From positions 62,001 to 126,000 of the forward strand of contig JAAVTG010000142.1 of NCBI GenBank assembly GCA_011947345.1: a stretch of 64,000 nt of DNA, written 5' to 3'. The position numbers were made by a program, and so were the translations under genes. This DNA comes from Phytophthora quininea (taxonomy: Eukaryota; Oomycota; Peronosporomycetes; Peronosporales; Peronosporaceae). Below the pieces are notes generated by a model. That model was not told the DNA's origin and ran no database searches. It was given only the letters and a program-made list of their open reading frames with translations. The stretch's first letter is position 1, and each line of letters begins with the position of its first letter. Shown here one piece after another: positions 13,901-24,356 of the stretch.

Positions 13901-14092
13901 GCCTCTGTCGAATTCTGTTCTCCATGAGCTGCTGGAAATGTTGGCGACTCGTACTTGGACTTTGTATACAAACACTAGCTTTTGATGGGAGCTGCTGCTA
14001 GCTAGACAGCTACGTCGTATTTCGCTACTCTTTACACCTGCTATGACTACGTGCTGGTGACGGCGTTTGCTGGTTGATCTAAAGTTCGTCAT
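7965..14092 (-). CDS. Array gene copy 2: predicted type II ER-membrane protein with acidic tail and DDEL end
   Basis: Unrecognised family, roughly 2,000 residues. Order from the N-terminus: Pro/Ser-rich region; heptad-rich coiled coil (13280-13583, with a KLEEQEQLIRDL core); two motifs of the form PLWDP-A-GG-TP followed by MKNLPP (near 13040 and 12710); a Pro-rich linker; helical module 1 (about 11770-11910, with DKKRL..YGKRYAGRE..KRYG); helical module 2 (about 10890-11030, with KHQPDKL..KQYAGKE..GKYG); a Lys/Arg patch (KKKRGCF); one TM helix (about 10711-10783); a Cys-containing region (EECAP, EVCFCSEW); a Glu/Asp-dominated stretch of more than 700 residues; and the end RVDDEL at 7965. Basic residues before the TM and acidic ones after it predict a cytosolic N-terminus and a lumenal C-terminus. 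DDEL resembles KDEL-type ER retrieval signals. One-base breaks at C/G/T runs (about 13025, 12690, 11350, 9885, 9258) look like undercalls. A 4-bp insertion near 13868 clouds the N-terminus. Confidence 0.7.
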
Positions 14093-17000
14093 CTACGCGC
14101 CGCGGCGCCTCGCTATCTTCGGCAGCCGCAGCGGCGGTCTTCCGGGCTTCGAAGGGTTCTACTAGCCGCGCCAACACTTCGTTCACGGCAGACGCGAGCC
14201 CATTGCCCTCAGCGTCGTATTCTTCGTCAGGGGATCTCGCCTTACCATCACGGTCACTGTAAAGCTTTCCATCCACCGACGCTGCTCCAGCATCGACCAC
14301 AGCCTCACTTCCATCCTTCTCGATGCTCCCCGCAACCGCTGCGGTATCGACCTGCCCACCGAGCTCCTCGACAGGCTCAGTCGCAATCTCACCCGCATCG
14401 TTAAACACCTGAGTGGCTTCGATCGCCACCGAGTCCTCGTCCAACACGTCCACCACTTCACCCTCCTCAGACACAATTGCGTCGTCCGTTTCCTCATCCG
14501 ACACGTCGACGCTGGCGTCTTCTCCACTTGTGCGTGCAGGCTCTTCCTCTTCATCCGGCCCCGCTGTCTCCTTCAAATCATCCCCAGCAACGGAGGGCGA
14601 ATCGCCACCACCACGGACAGCTTCTGATGACTTGACCTCAACATTGACTGGCGCCTCCTCCTCCTCCTCCGACGCGACTTCGTCCTTGTCGTCCTCATTC
14701 AACCCCTCTGTCACATCACTTTCAGAGACGACGCCATCTTCCGACACTTCGCCTGCATCGCCTGACACCCTATTGCTCTCACCGTCATCGTCCCCCATGG
14801 CCAGCCCATCGACCCAAACCTCGTCGCTCTGCGAATCCTCAGACTCAACAGCAAAAGTGTCGGCCTCTTCTTCACCCTCCGCCTCAACAGTCTCCACGAA
14901 CGCTTCATTCTCGACATCGCCCGACTCCACGTCCTCCGCTTCAACTGCACCGACAAGAGCGTCCTCGGCTTCATTGACAGACTCACCGCTTGACTCGCTC
15001 ACAGATCCGCCGGTCGACTCAACGGCCACAGGTTCTTGCGCTTCCTCGGTTTCTACACCGTCCACCACAGCTTCACCATCATCGCCATCACCCCCAACCT
15101 CGTCGCTTTCGTTTTCTTGCGATCCGGTCTCAAATGAGCCATTTGATTCAGGTTCAGGTGAAACAGCAGACTCAACATCGTCTTCGGATTCTTCGTCCAG
15201 CGCCTCGCCTTCGGAGCTGGTAGCCACTTCAGCATCACTGGAACTCAATTCATTTGATTGAATATCGCCCAAGGGGATCGTCTCAGTAAAACTCGCACCC
15301 TCCGCGATACCCATATCCAGTCCAGCATCAAGCTCCGTCCGGTCGGTTTCCGCGTCACCAGCAGTATCCAACTCCCCTCGATCTCACTCACACTCTCAAC
15401 AGGCTTCGTTTCCTCGACCGTGGCATCAATAACCTCGTCAACAAAATCAGCAAGGTCTTTCCTCTCCTCAGGCGCCACAACATCAGTCGTATCCGCCTCC
15501 GGATTCGACAAGTCCAGGCCGTCCTGGTGCACCTCCATCTCTATAACATCTTCGGCATCCTTGTCGCTCTCTTCGGAAATTGTAGCCGTATTCGCTGCGG
15601 CGGCGTCTTCTTCCAACGCGAAATCAGAGTTGTCAGCAACAACGTCGAGCGAACCATCCTCAGACGCAATCTTCTCGCGGTTAGTGACAGCAGAACTTTC
15701 CTCCACGATGCTGACCGGATCGGTCTCCTCAATCTGGTGAGTTGCAGAAACCTCATCAAGCTGACCCTCGTTCGTATCCTCTGCAATCGCGACATCAGAA
15801 TCGTCAACGTCCACGCCAGTGTCAGAAGCCGATTCTTCCTGTTCGATCGCCGCCACTTCCTCCACGCCGTAAGCATCAGACCCCTCACTCTCTAGTGAAC
15901 GTTGCTCGTTGCTCTCCACACCAGCCGTGGATGCAGCCGCACTTTCCATAGCAATATCTGCGTTCGTGGCAAAGGCAACGGCTGCATCGTCTTCCTCAGA
16001 AAAACAGTTTCTTGACGTGCCTCCATGCCAATCGAAATGTCGCTGCTCTTCGCTTCGACCGGCGCTTCCTCAGGCACCTCAATACCGGCATTCACACGTG
16101 CACCCTCAGACACTTCTGCATCGATGTTCTCAACGATGCTCGCCTCGACATTCGCTTCAACACCAGCGCCCTCACCTGACTCCACGTCAGCGTTGAACTT
16201 GCTGTTTTCTGCCATGGCCTGCTTGAACTCACGTTCACGCTCACGTTCCTCCGACCCAATGTCGCTGTCAAACTCTAGATTCCCAGCGTCCACATCATTC
16301 GTAGTCTCGACGTAGTTATCAGCTTGCACGTCGCTCTGAACACCCGCCACACCAACATCGTCCGACTTGGTGGACTCAACAGCATCCGACTCTGGCACCG
16401 ACTTCACCTCCTTCATCTCCTTCGCCGGAGCATCGTCAAAACCCCACAACTCAACAACAGATGACCACACGAACGCGCCCACATCCAGCGACAGGTCGAC
16501 CACAGGCTTTGCGTAGCTGTCATAGAACTCCTGCGACGGAACCTGCTCCTTCACGCTCGCGATCCATGGCTCACCGAAAGAGTCCGGTGAGAATGGTAGC
16601 AACTGAGCCAAACTCACCAGGTCCTCACTGGACAAGTTCGACAGCAACGAACTCTCGCGCGCATTCCACTCCGAACAAAAGCACACCTCAGTGTGCGCCT
16701 GGCGCACATAATCACCCACGCGCTCGTATGTGAACGACTCCAGCTCCTCTTTCAGAGGCGCACATTCCTCGGCTGCCTCATACTCGTCCTCATCGTTCCC
16801 AAGAGCACGGCACTCTCGAGCATCCAACACCACGAAACTCACGAACACCGCGCCAAAGGTGAAGAACAGCAGGGCCGACAGCCAATACAAAAGCGAGAGT
16901 GTGCGAACAAAGCAGCCACGCTTCTTCTTCGCATCCCTGTTTGCTGAGCGAGCACGGTAGGCGCGCTCCAGCACCTCCAAGTTCTCCTCCAGACGCTTGA

Positions 17001-20000
17001 CACTCGAACCACCGTACTTTCCCTTCAGCAAACCGACCAGCTCGCGTTCCTTGCCAGCGTACTGCTTCGCCACAAGCGACACGTTCTTCAGCTTGTCGGG
17101 CTGGTGTTTCGAGTATAGCTCCTTCAACAAGTCTTCCAGCGTCACAGGAGGGGCCTCTGGTTGCTTTTGGGCCGGAGCGCTGGACCCGTCGATGTTGCGG
17201 CGCTGGCGAAGACCAGTCGGCGCAGCGCTACTCGGATTCAGTCCTCGAGGTGGGGCAAACGGCGGCTGATTCGTGTAGCCTTCATTCTCGTCACACTGCA
17301 TCATCGGAGGAGGAGGACCATTCATAGGTGGGCCTGTCATCGGAGCGCCTTCCTTCGGCGGTGCATTCATTGCCACATCATTCGTCGGAGGCCCATTAGT
17401 CGACTGAGGGAGGGACGGAGGAGCTACACTAACGCCGCCACCATCTTGCGCGACAGGGAATGCTGGGGAGGCGGGTCGGAGAAAGCAGAAATGCTACCTC
17501 CTGAACGACGTGGTCGAGGCGACACACGAGCTGCACGGAAAGAAGGGTTCCGCTCCGCACGATCTGGAGGCAGATCGCTCCCTGCATCAGCTGGTTCAGC
17601 AGTCTCTGATGCACCCGCGCTTTCAACTGTATCCTGCGCAGGGATACCCGAAGACGCGTCATGTGCAGGCGGAACGTCACCAGGGAGTATGTCACTGCTC
17701 AAATCAACACCAGTCGCAGGCGTCGGAGGATGGAAGAACTGCGGATGCCGAGGGTGGCCCTGACGCGGAGCCTTACTCAGTTCCGCCGCATTGGTGGTCT
17801 TCGTCGGATGGTTCTGGCCATCCTTGCCGTTGCGGGTATCTGCGCTGCTGCCATTTTCGAACCGAGCTTTCAACTCAGACACCTTTGCCGGACCGTATCG
17901 CTTTGTCAACTCCGCAAACAACCACTTCTCACGACCCGCGTACCGCTTCCCGTACACCTTGGCCATTTTCAAGCGCTTCTTGTCCACTTCCGTGAAGAAG
18001 TCAACCAACAGCATCTCCAATGAGACTAGCTCAGTCGACACGGGCTCCGTAGTCATCGGTTTGGTTTGCTTTGGAGCGGACGGTGCAGGACGCTGCGGCT
18101 GGCTATCCGCATCTACTGTTTCGGTAACATTCGGTTCGGTGGGAGGAGGCGGAGGCGCTCCTATGGGAAGACTGGCCGCAGCGTCATGCTCAGACACAAC
18201 GTTTTGTAACTCGGGAGTTGGTGTCGGGATCTCCTCTTCAACCTGAGAGCTGTCGGGGTACAGGCTCGGCTGCACAACGGTGTTGTGCTGTGGTGGCACT
18301 GTTTCTGCCATAGCTAACGCAGGCGGCTGCAAGCTACGCTGTTTTGCGTCCGAGATGGGATACGGTGCTGAACCAACATCGCCCTGCACCTTCAGCGGAG
18401 ATGAACTCGATGGCGCTTGTACACTTTGAACGTCGCTCAATTCCCCGCGTCGCCACTTTCTGCTACACTGCTGTCCACTAATGAAGAAGCGTCATCGATA
18501 TGCTGTTGTTCGTATGTGCTCTTGTTAGCGAGAGCCGCGTCCTCAATAGGGAGCATCGGCGTCGCTTGCGACGGAGACTCCATCAACGGAACTTTTCTCG
18601 TGTCTGGGAATCGTACGGCACATTTTGCGTTTCACCAAAGACAAAATCTTGCTGCTGTGGAAATGGAGGTGATGGAGGCATTGCACCAACATTAAATACG
18701 GGAGCAGGAAACTGTGGAGCGAAGAGGCCATCACGGCGCACAGTAGGCTTTACCGTTTCCTGGTACTGTTGAACGTCTGGTGCTCCTACAGGCGGAGCCT
18801 GCATTTGTTCTCGACGGGGAGACATTAACACAGATTTCAATTCGTAGTCTGTAGCCCTTGTAATCAAATCAGTCGTGGATGTCTGCGAAGCGGACGTAGC
18901 TGATGATACGAGAGGGTCAAGTCCAGTAGACGCGATGTTAAACACTGGTGGCAGGTTCTTCATGGGGTGGCACCTCCAGTTGCCCACGGATCCCACAACG
19001 GGCGATTTGGCGACGTAGCCGATGCAAGTCCGAACCTTTCTGAGCGGGTAGTCAAGTGTGGTGCAGTTGCAGCAAGCTCATCTGATGTGAGCACTAGCGG
19101 CTTTTGCTGTTGATCGACGACACCTGCCGATGCTTTTGTCTCTGTTTCTGGGTGTGAATTTGTTTCTTCAGTAATTGACGGCAGCTCGTCGACAGCAGCA
19201 ACCGTATTGGCTTTGGACCTTGTCTTTGCCTTGGCCTGTGCTGCTTCGGCCTGCTTTAACTTAGCGGCCAAGTCTCGGATCAATTGCTCCTGCTCCTCCA
19301 GTTTCTGCCGAGCCATTTCGCGGTCACGTTCTACCTCTTGCATACTTTTCTCCAGCTCATTCACTTTCGACAGCGACTGAGTAAGCTCATCCTCCGTATG
19401 CTGCTTCGTTTTCACGAGCTGTTTCCTAAGACTGGCCTCTGACATTTGCAGTTCACGGACGTAACCCATCAAACTGTTCACACTGCTTTCCACGCTAGGC
19501 AGCAGCTTTGCCGCCATCACCTCGTTGCTGCGCAGTTGGCGAAGCTTGTCAATCGAAAACTGCGGCTGCCTGGCGCTGTCGTTCAAGTTCGTCGGGCACG
19601 ATTGCGGGCCGTTCCTTTTTCATCGTAGGGCTGTTGGTTGGCGACAAACGTGCTCTCGGAACTGTTAGCTCTCGATCCAGCGCGGCTGTCTGCATGTCCC
19701 GACAACCCCATGCGCACCCGTTGGGCTGCGCTCAATCCGTTGTCAGAGTTCGGGTACGCTGGCTTCCCCAGCGGTGTCTTGGGGGTTGCACACCGAATGC
19801 AACGGCCTCATGTACTAGTTTGGGCTCCTTCTCCGTAGCGTGGGACTTAACTACAGCAGTTGAAGTCGATGTAGTCGTTGAAGTCACTACCGTCGTGCCA
19901 CTACTGGAAGTGTTAACCGCATTACTGTCAGCTGGCGAAGAGAAGAGCGACGCAGCCGACGCCAGCTCTGCCTGTGCAGCAGTCGGTTCTGCCTTGACTG

Positions 20001-20031
20001 GAGACGACGACGACCAGTTCAAGGCCGCCAT
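14079..20031 (-). CDS. Array gene copy 3: paralogue with distinct N-terminus, DDEL end
   Basis: Rightmost array gene with the same domain order as copy 2. From 18560 leftwards it is almost identical to the other copies, including the TM segment, the acidic tail and the RVDDEL end at 14079. To the right of 18560 it is a diverged paralogue. It has an N-terminus rich in Ser/Thr and Ala (start at 20031, MAALNWSSSS), a coiled coil (about 19200-19570) clearly related to that of copies 1 and 2, and only one tryptophan motif (PLWDPWATGG, near 18985), not two. Frame breaks at a C5 run (near 19777), an A5 run (near 19615) and C4 runs (18965, 18445) each need one base to continue. Further upstream exons are possible: an open basic frame runs from 20500 to 20171 on this strand. 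The gene diverges from the SNF2 gene at 20686, so a shared promoter region is likely. Confidence 0.65.
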
Positions 20032-20685
20032 CGTTTGGTGGTCCCTCCTACGGACTCAATCTCGCTCCCACTCCAGCTGACATTGCTGTCGATGGACGTA
20101 CTCGATGGACGCTTGCGGTGCTTCCCATACAGCGGCGACTACCACAGTCACAACAAAAGAATCAAGTCAGTCAACATTCACAACGCGCAAAGATGGCCGG
20201 GGACATACGTCGTGTCTGCCGCTGACTCTCCCAGGCTTCCAGCCGCGTCTGGCGGCGTTCGCGTTCACATTCACTGCGGCCCTCGCTCCTTGAAATCCCC
20301 GAACGCTGCCCCAGTCGGCTGCGGCGGCGGGGGTGGCGCCTGCGTCTGATGACTGAAGGGGTTGCATTCCGAGCGATTTCGGTCGCTGGCGCTGCTCTGG
20401 CGGTAGGCGGCGCATTTCTTCTGAGTGTATGAGGATCTGCACGGTCATTCGCAGGCGGCGGGCCGCCCAACACCCGCTGCGGAGGCGGCTTGCTGTCCAT
20501 GCGCGGTCGACTCGGCCTCCCTCCAGATTCCTATTTGACGGCCGCGTGGATAGAGTCCGGAGAGATGTGGCAGTAGCCAACATATGGTTCCATTTCGTGT
20601 ACAAATTGTGGCCACATTTTTTGGAGCTGAGTCAGCTGACCAAACGTCGAAGTGCTGCTGTTGGCGCTTCCTGTTTGCTGTCGCC

Positions 20686-23403
20686 ATGGGGACCAAGCGC
20701 AAGACTGCGACGCAGGTCTCTATCGTGTCGTTTGTGGGATCTCCGCCCGGCAAGCGCGTGACCGAGGATGTGCAGTTCAAGGTGCCGTTCCTGCCGCTGA
20801 CTGCGCCCGTGCAGCCGACGCCGTCCGCCTTCCTTCCCGACATGCCGCTGTACGAGCACCAGCGCCGCTCGCTGCACCGCATGCTGCAGATCGAGTCGCG
20901 CGATGAGTCGGTGGCCAAGTTCAATTTCGGCATGCTCGACTACTTCTCCACGGGCGGCTGCCTGGCCGACGCCATCGGCATGGGCAAGATGGCCACGATG
21001 CTGGCGCTCATCGCCACTGAACCCAGGGACTACGCCGTGGGCGCCAATCTGCTAGTAGCTCCGTCCCACCTACTGCAGCAGTGGAAGCTCGAGGTGGACA
21101 AGTTTGTGCAGCCAGGAGAGATCGACGTGGTGCTGGGGCTGCACAAATACATGGAGTTGGTGGGGAACCCAGCCACCAAGAGAGACATCTCGAATCGGAT
21201 GCTGGTGCTGGTGGGCGTGGAAGAAGCAGTCAAGTCCAAGGCACATTTCTACAAGTTTGGCCATCTCTATCCGCTGGAGATCGGGCCACGCGCAAACCCC
21301 TGGTCGTAGACCCCGTGGCATTGCAGGAATACCAGGAAGCGGCCAAGTTCGTGCACAAGGCCTACTGTGGACCGCTGTGGGTAACGTCGCTGCATCTACC
21401 CGAGAAAAATGGAGAAGGGTCATTTTTGAGGAAGTTCAGGACCTGGTTCTCCCTGGGAAGAGCGCGAGGGACTGCTTTATTCAGCTCACGCACCGCTGCT
21501 TCAATGTGTGGTTGATCACAGCCACACCCTTCCCGGGCAAGGCTGACTCCATGTACGCGAACAACCAATTGCTCGGTTTCAAGCGGCTGCGTTTGATGCC
21601 GCACGATCCTGCCTTTGACGAGATTAAGAGGAAGCTCTATCTTCGCAACTGCGCACAGGTGAAGCAGCAGGCTATCACAGACAAGATTACGGTGGACCAA
21701 ACGTACATCCCAGTAACGCTGCACCCAAAGGAGTTGCTGCTGTACAAAATTGAACGTGGTCTATCAGTGCGGGGTGCTGATTACAGGGAGTTTGTCCTGG
21801 GAGATGTAGACGTATTAGCTGCTGGCGGAAAAGAAGGTACTGTCGATGTTGTGGTTTCTGGGGGCCAACAGCGCCCAAGAAATGCGTAGACTCGTTATGG
21901 TCCGAGCAGAACACTTGCTCGAGACAAAGTTGTGTGCATGCTGGTATCTCTGATCGGATTCTCGATCGCCAGCGTGGCGGTGGTAATCCCAGCGGTTCTT
22001 CGAGTAATAAGAACCCGCCTCTGGTGAAAATTAAAACGACGAGCGAGGTGTATCGCGACGAGAAATACCATTTGCGCACGCAACACACTCTGGCCAAGAA
22101 GCGGATGAAAGAAGTAGAAGTTATGGAGGCTGCCACGAAAAATACGATAGCTATCGCCCGCGCGATCTGTTGTGCTGAGTACGTCTCAATCGCGGACTGC
22201 TTTGATGACAAGAGGGCGCATGGTCTAAGCCAGTTTTTCGACGACAGCGGAGAGACTAAAGCTGGTTTCCGAATGTATTATCAGCACTACCCATACCGAG
22301 ATGAGAAGCCCGAGCCAACGGACTTGCTCTTCTACCACGAAAGTGAGATTGAAGACTACTTGCTCAAATACCACAACTCGAAAGCAAACGTTGAGCGTTT
22401 TTGCAAGTCGATGGAATCGGTTTTACGAGAGCGGTGCCCGCGTGCACGCTCAGCTGTTGAAGAGCAGCTTGAGCAGGTTAATAAATGCATACAACTGTTG
22501 GAATTGGAAGAGGCCGAAGATGAGGACGACGAGAAGATGCCAGCTTATGGGTCTAAGGTCATGGCTCTGATCCAGTACTTGCGCCGCTTGCCGACAATCA
22601 AAGTGGTGGTGTTCACCATGTGGGATAAAGCCCTCCGCGTCGTGGATAAGGCACTTCGCCTCGCTGATATTTCGAGTGCCGTGTTTCTTCAGCATCAGTC
22701 AAGTGAGACCAAGTCTTCTCATGTGGCATCGTTCCACAGCGGCGAAATCCAGGTGCTGATTTTGAACTCCCTTACGAGCGCCTCCGGAATCAACTTGCAG
22801 GTGGCATCGCATGTGATGTTCTTGGACCCAGTCGGGCACAGCGCCATGCAGGGCAGCACGTTGGAGCAGCAGGCTATCGGTCGCGTGCTGCGAATGGGCC
22901 AAACGAACGACCATGTGTCTGTGGTCCGGTTCATTGCCGAAGACACGATGGAGGCCGCGCTTTACGACGACATTCACGAAGCTACGCAGAAAGCAGCCGC
23001 ATCTGATGACACGTTCTTCGATGGCGAGCGCGAGGATGCATACGTGTGCACAGACTTTGCTGCCCCTGTGCGGCGTTTAGTACGCATGATCTCTCCAGCC
23101 GATGACGTCGCTCAGGCGGATGACGAGGAAATTCAAATCGAAGGATCCATGTCCATCGAGGAAGCGATCAGCCACCGAGTGGAGCAGGCGGCAGCAGAAG
23201 GTGAAGTCTTCGATCTGACTGAGGATGCACCGGTCGAGTTGGAGCAGCAGATAGCTGCAGCCCGAGCACACGACGCTAATCACCAGCGCAAGAAGCGTCG
23301 CACTTGGGGTAGTGCGAATGCCTCTGGATGCGCAACAATGAACAATGTCGACAGCCGTAATGCTCTCGTGAAGAACGAGCCGCAACGTACAACACTGCGG
23401 TGA
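20686..23403 (+). CDS. SNF2-family (Rad5/Rad16-like) ATPase with degenerate Walker motifs
   Basis: DNA-dependent ATPase of the SNF2 superfamily. The N-terminal lobe shows LYEHQRRSLHRML (Q-motif region), ADAIGMGKMATMLALIA (motif I), LLVAPSHLLQQWKLEVDKF (Ia), a motif II position reading IFEEVQDL, and LITATPFPGK (III). The C-terminal lobe shows VVVFTMWDKAL (IV), LILNSLTSASGINLQ (V) and EQQAIGRVLRMGQ (VI). The last three fit Rad5/16-type enzymes. The usual DEAH is replaced by EEVQ and the Thr of GKT by Met, so ATPase activity is doubtful. An acidic C-terminus follows (FDLTEDAPVE). I see no RING finger. Frame breaks near 21269 (G run) and 21405 (A5) look like undercalls. Between about 21770 and 21940 the frame changes twice; a short intron ending at about 21818 is one explanation. 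The start at 20686 is the first ATG joined to conserved sequence. Confidence 0.8.
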
Positions 23404-23658
23404 TACACTCATGTTCGCACGTAGTACCATACTTGTACACATTCTTGTCCATCGTGGCAGTCTCAATGTCATTGATCTATCAGCACAAACCAAGAAGGCA
23501 TGTGCGACTACGGAAGACCACAATGCAAACGCAACACCAAGGAATTTCAGGAACAAAGCCTCCATTTAATTATCTGCAAGCAGCGGTTTCCGTGCGCACG
23601 ACGCCGCTCGTGAACAGACATTTCTCGAGCTTCTCTCTTCTCTGGAGCCGTCGACTGA

Positions 23659-24172
23659 TTACAGCTGGCCACAGTTGGCGACCACGACAGGCTTCTTGGT
23701 CTGGCCCGACTGCGAGCCAACGGCCTCGATGGACTTGACGACGTCCATGCCGTCCACGACGCGGCCGAAGACGACGTGCTTGCCGTCCAGCCATGACGTC
23801 TCCACGGTGCAGATGAAGAACTGCGAGCCGTTCGTGTTGGGGCCGGCGTTGGCCATGGACAGGATGCCCTCGCCCTTGTGCTTGAGCAGGAAGTTTTCGT
23901 CCGGGAACTTCTCGCCGTAGATCGACTCGCCGCCCGTGCCGTTGCCGCGCGTGAAGTCGCCGCCCTGGCACATGAAGTTGGGGATCACGCGGTGGAAGGC
24001 GCTGCCCTTGTAGTGCAGCGGCTTCCCGAGCGGCCCACGCCCTTCTCGCCCGTGCACAGCGCGCGAAAGTTCTCGGCCGTCTTGGGCACCTTGTCGGCGA
24101 ACAGCTCGAACGTGATGCGGCCGGCGGGGCGCCGCCTACGGTCATGTCGAAGAACACCTGCGGGTTCGGCAT
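23659..24172 (-). CDS. Cyclophilin A-type peptidyl-prolyl cis-trans isomerase
   Basis: Single-domain cytosolic cyclophilin of about 171 residues, which catalyses proline cis-trans isomerisation and binds cyclosporin in this family. It starts [14 protein letters not shown] at 24172. The active-site segments [43 protein letters not shown] and LDGKHVVFG are all present, including the catalytic Arg of FHRV and the drug-binding Trp (ETSWLDG). It carries the [13 protein letters not shown] insertion loop typical of plant and oomycete cyclophilins. Two one-base breaks, at a C4 run near 24131 and a G run near 24020, separate the N-terminal frame from the rest and look like undercalls. A TTTAAATA element near 24264, about 90 bp upstream, could be a TATA-like box. 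No introns. Confidence 0.92.
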
Positions 24173-24356
24173 CTTTCTCTGCTTCGGCTTGGTGGCTTGG
24201 TGGCTTGGGGGCTGGGCGGCAAATGCTTGAATAAATGGTGGGGGAGGATATCGTACGGCGCTCTATTTAAAGCATCCGCATACAAATATCAAGATAACAA
24301 ATCAGCATACAAATATCAAGATAAAACAAGATCGTGCGGTATCAGTCGTGCGTAGG

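Larger units (their letters stand above)
2110..18560. repeat. ~6.1 kb head-to-tail tandem array, about 2.7 copies
   Basis: Near-identical sequence recurs with a period of 6.10-6.12 kb. For example, the same coding segment ends at 3150, 9254 and 15371. The left limit is where 2110 begins to match 8219; the right limit is where 18560 stops matching 12443. Differences between copies are rare: single substitutions, homopolymer lengths, a GAG/CTC triplet run of 6, 4 or 5 codons, a 2-bp deletion near 4673, a 4-bp deletion near 5371 in copy 1, and a 4-bp insertion near 13868 in copy 2. Outside the limits, copy 1 has its own 3' end and copy 3 its own 5' end. This is the pattern left by unequal crossing-over or conversion between two older paralogues. 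Confidence 0.95.

Noticed and set aside
1827..20031. One single giant gene covering the whole array
   Set aside because: The DDEL end is followed by TAG in two copies, and each unit starts again with its own N-terminal domain.
20445..20933. 162-codon minus-strand frame over the SNF2 start
   Set aside because: It lies opposite conserved SNF2 coding sequence and has no recognisable domain.
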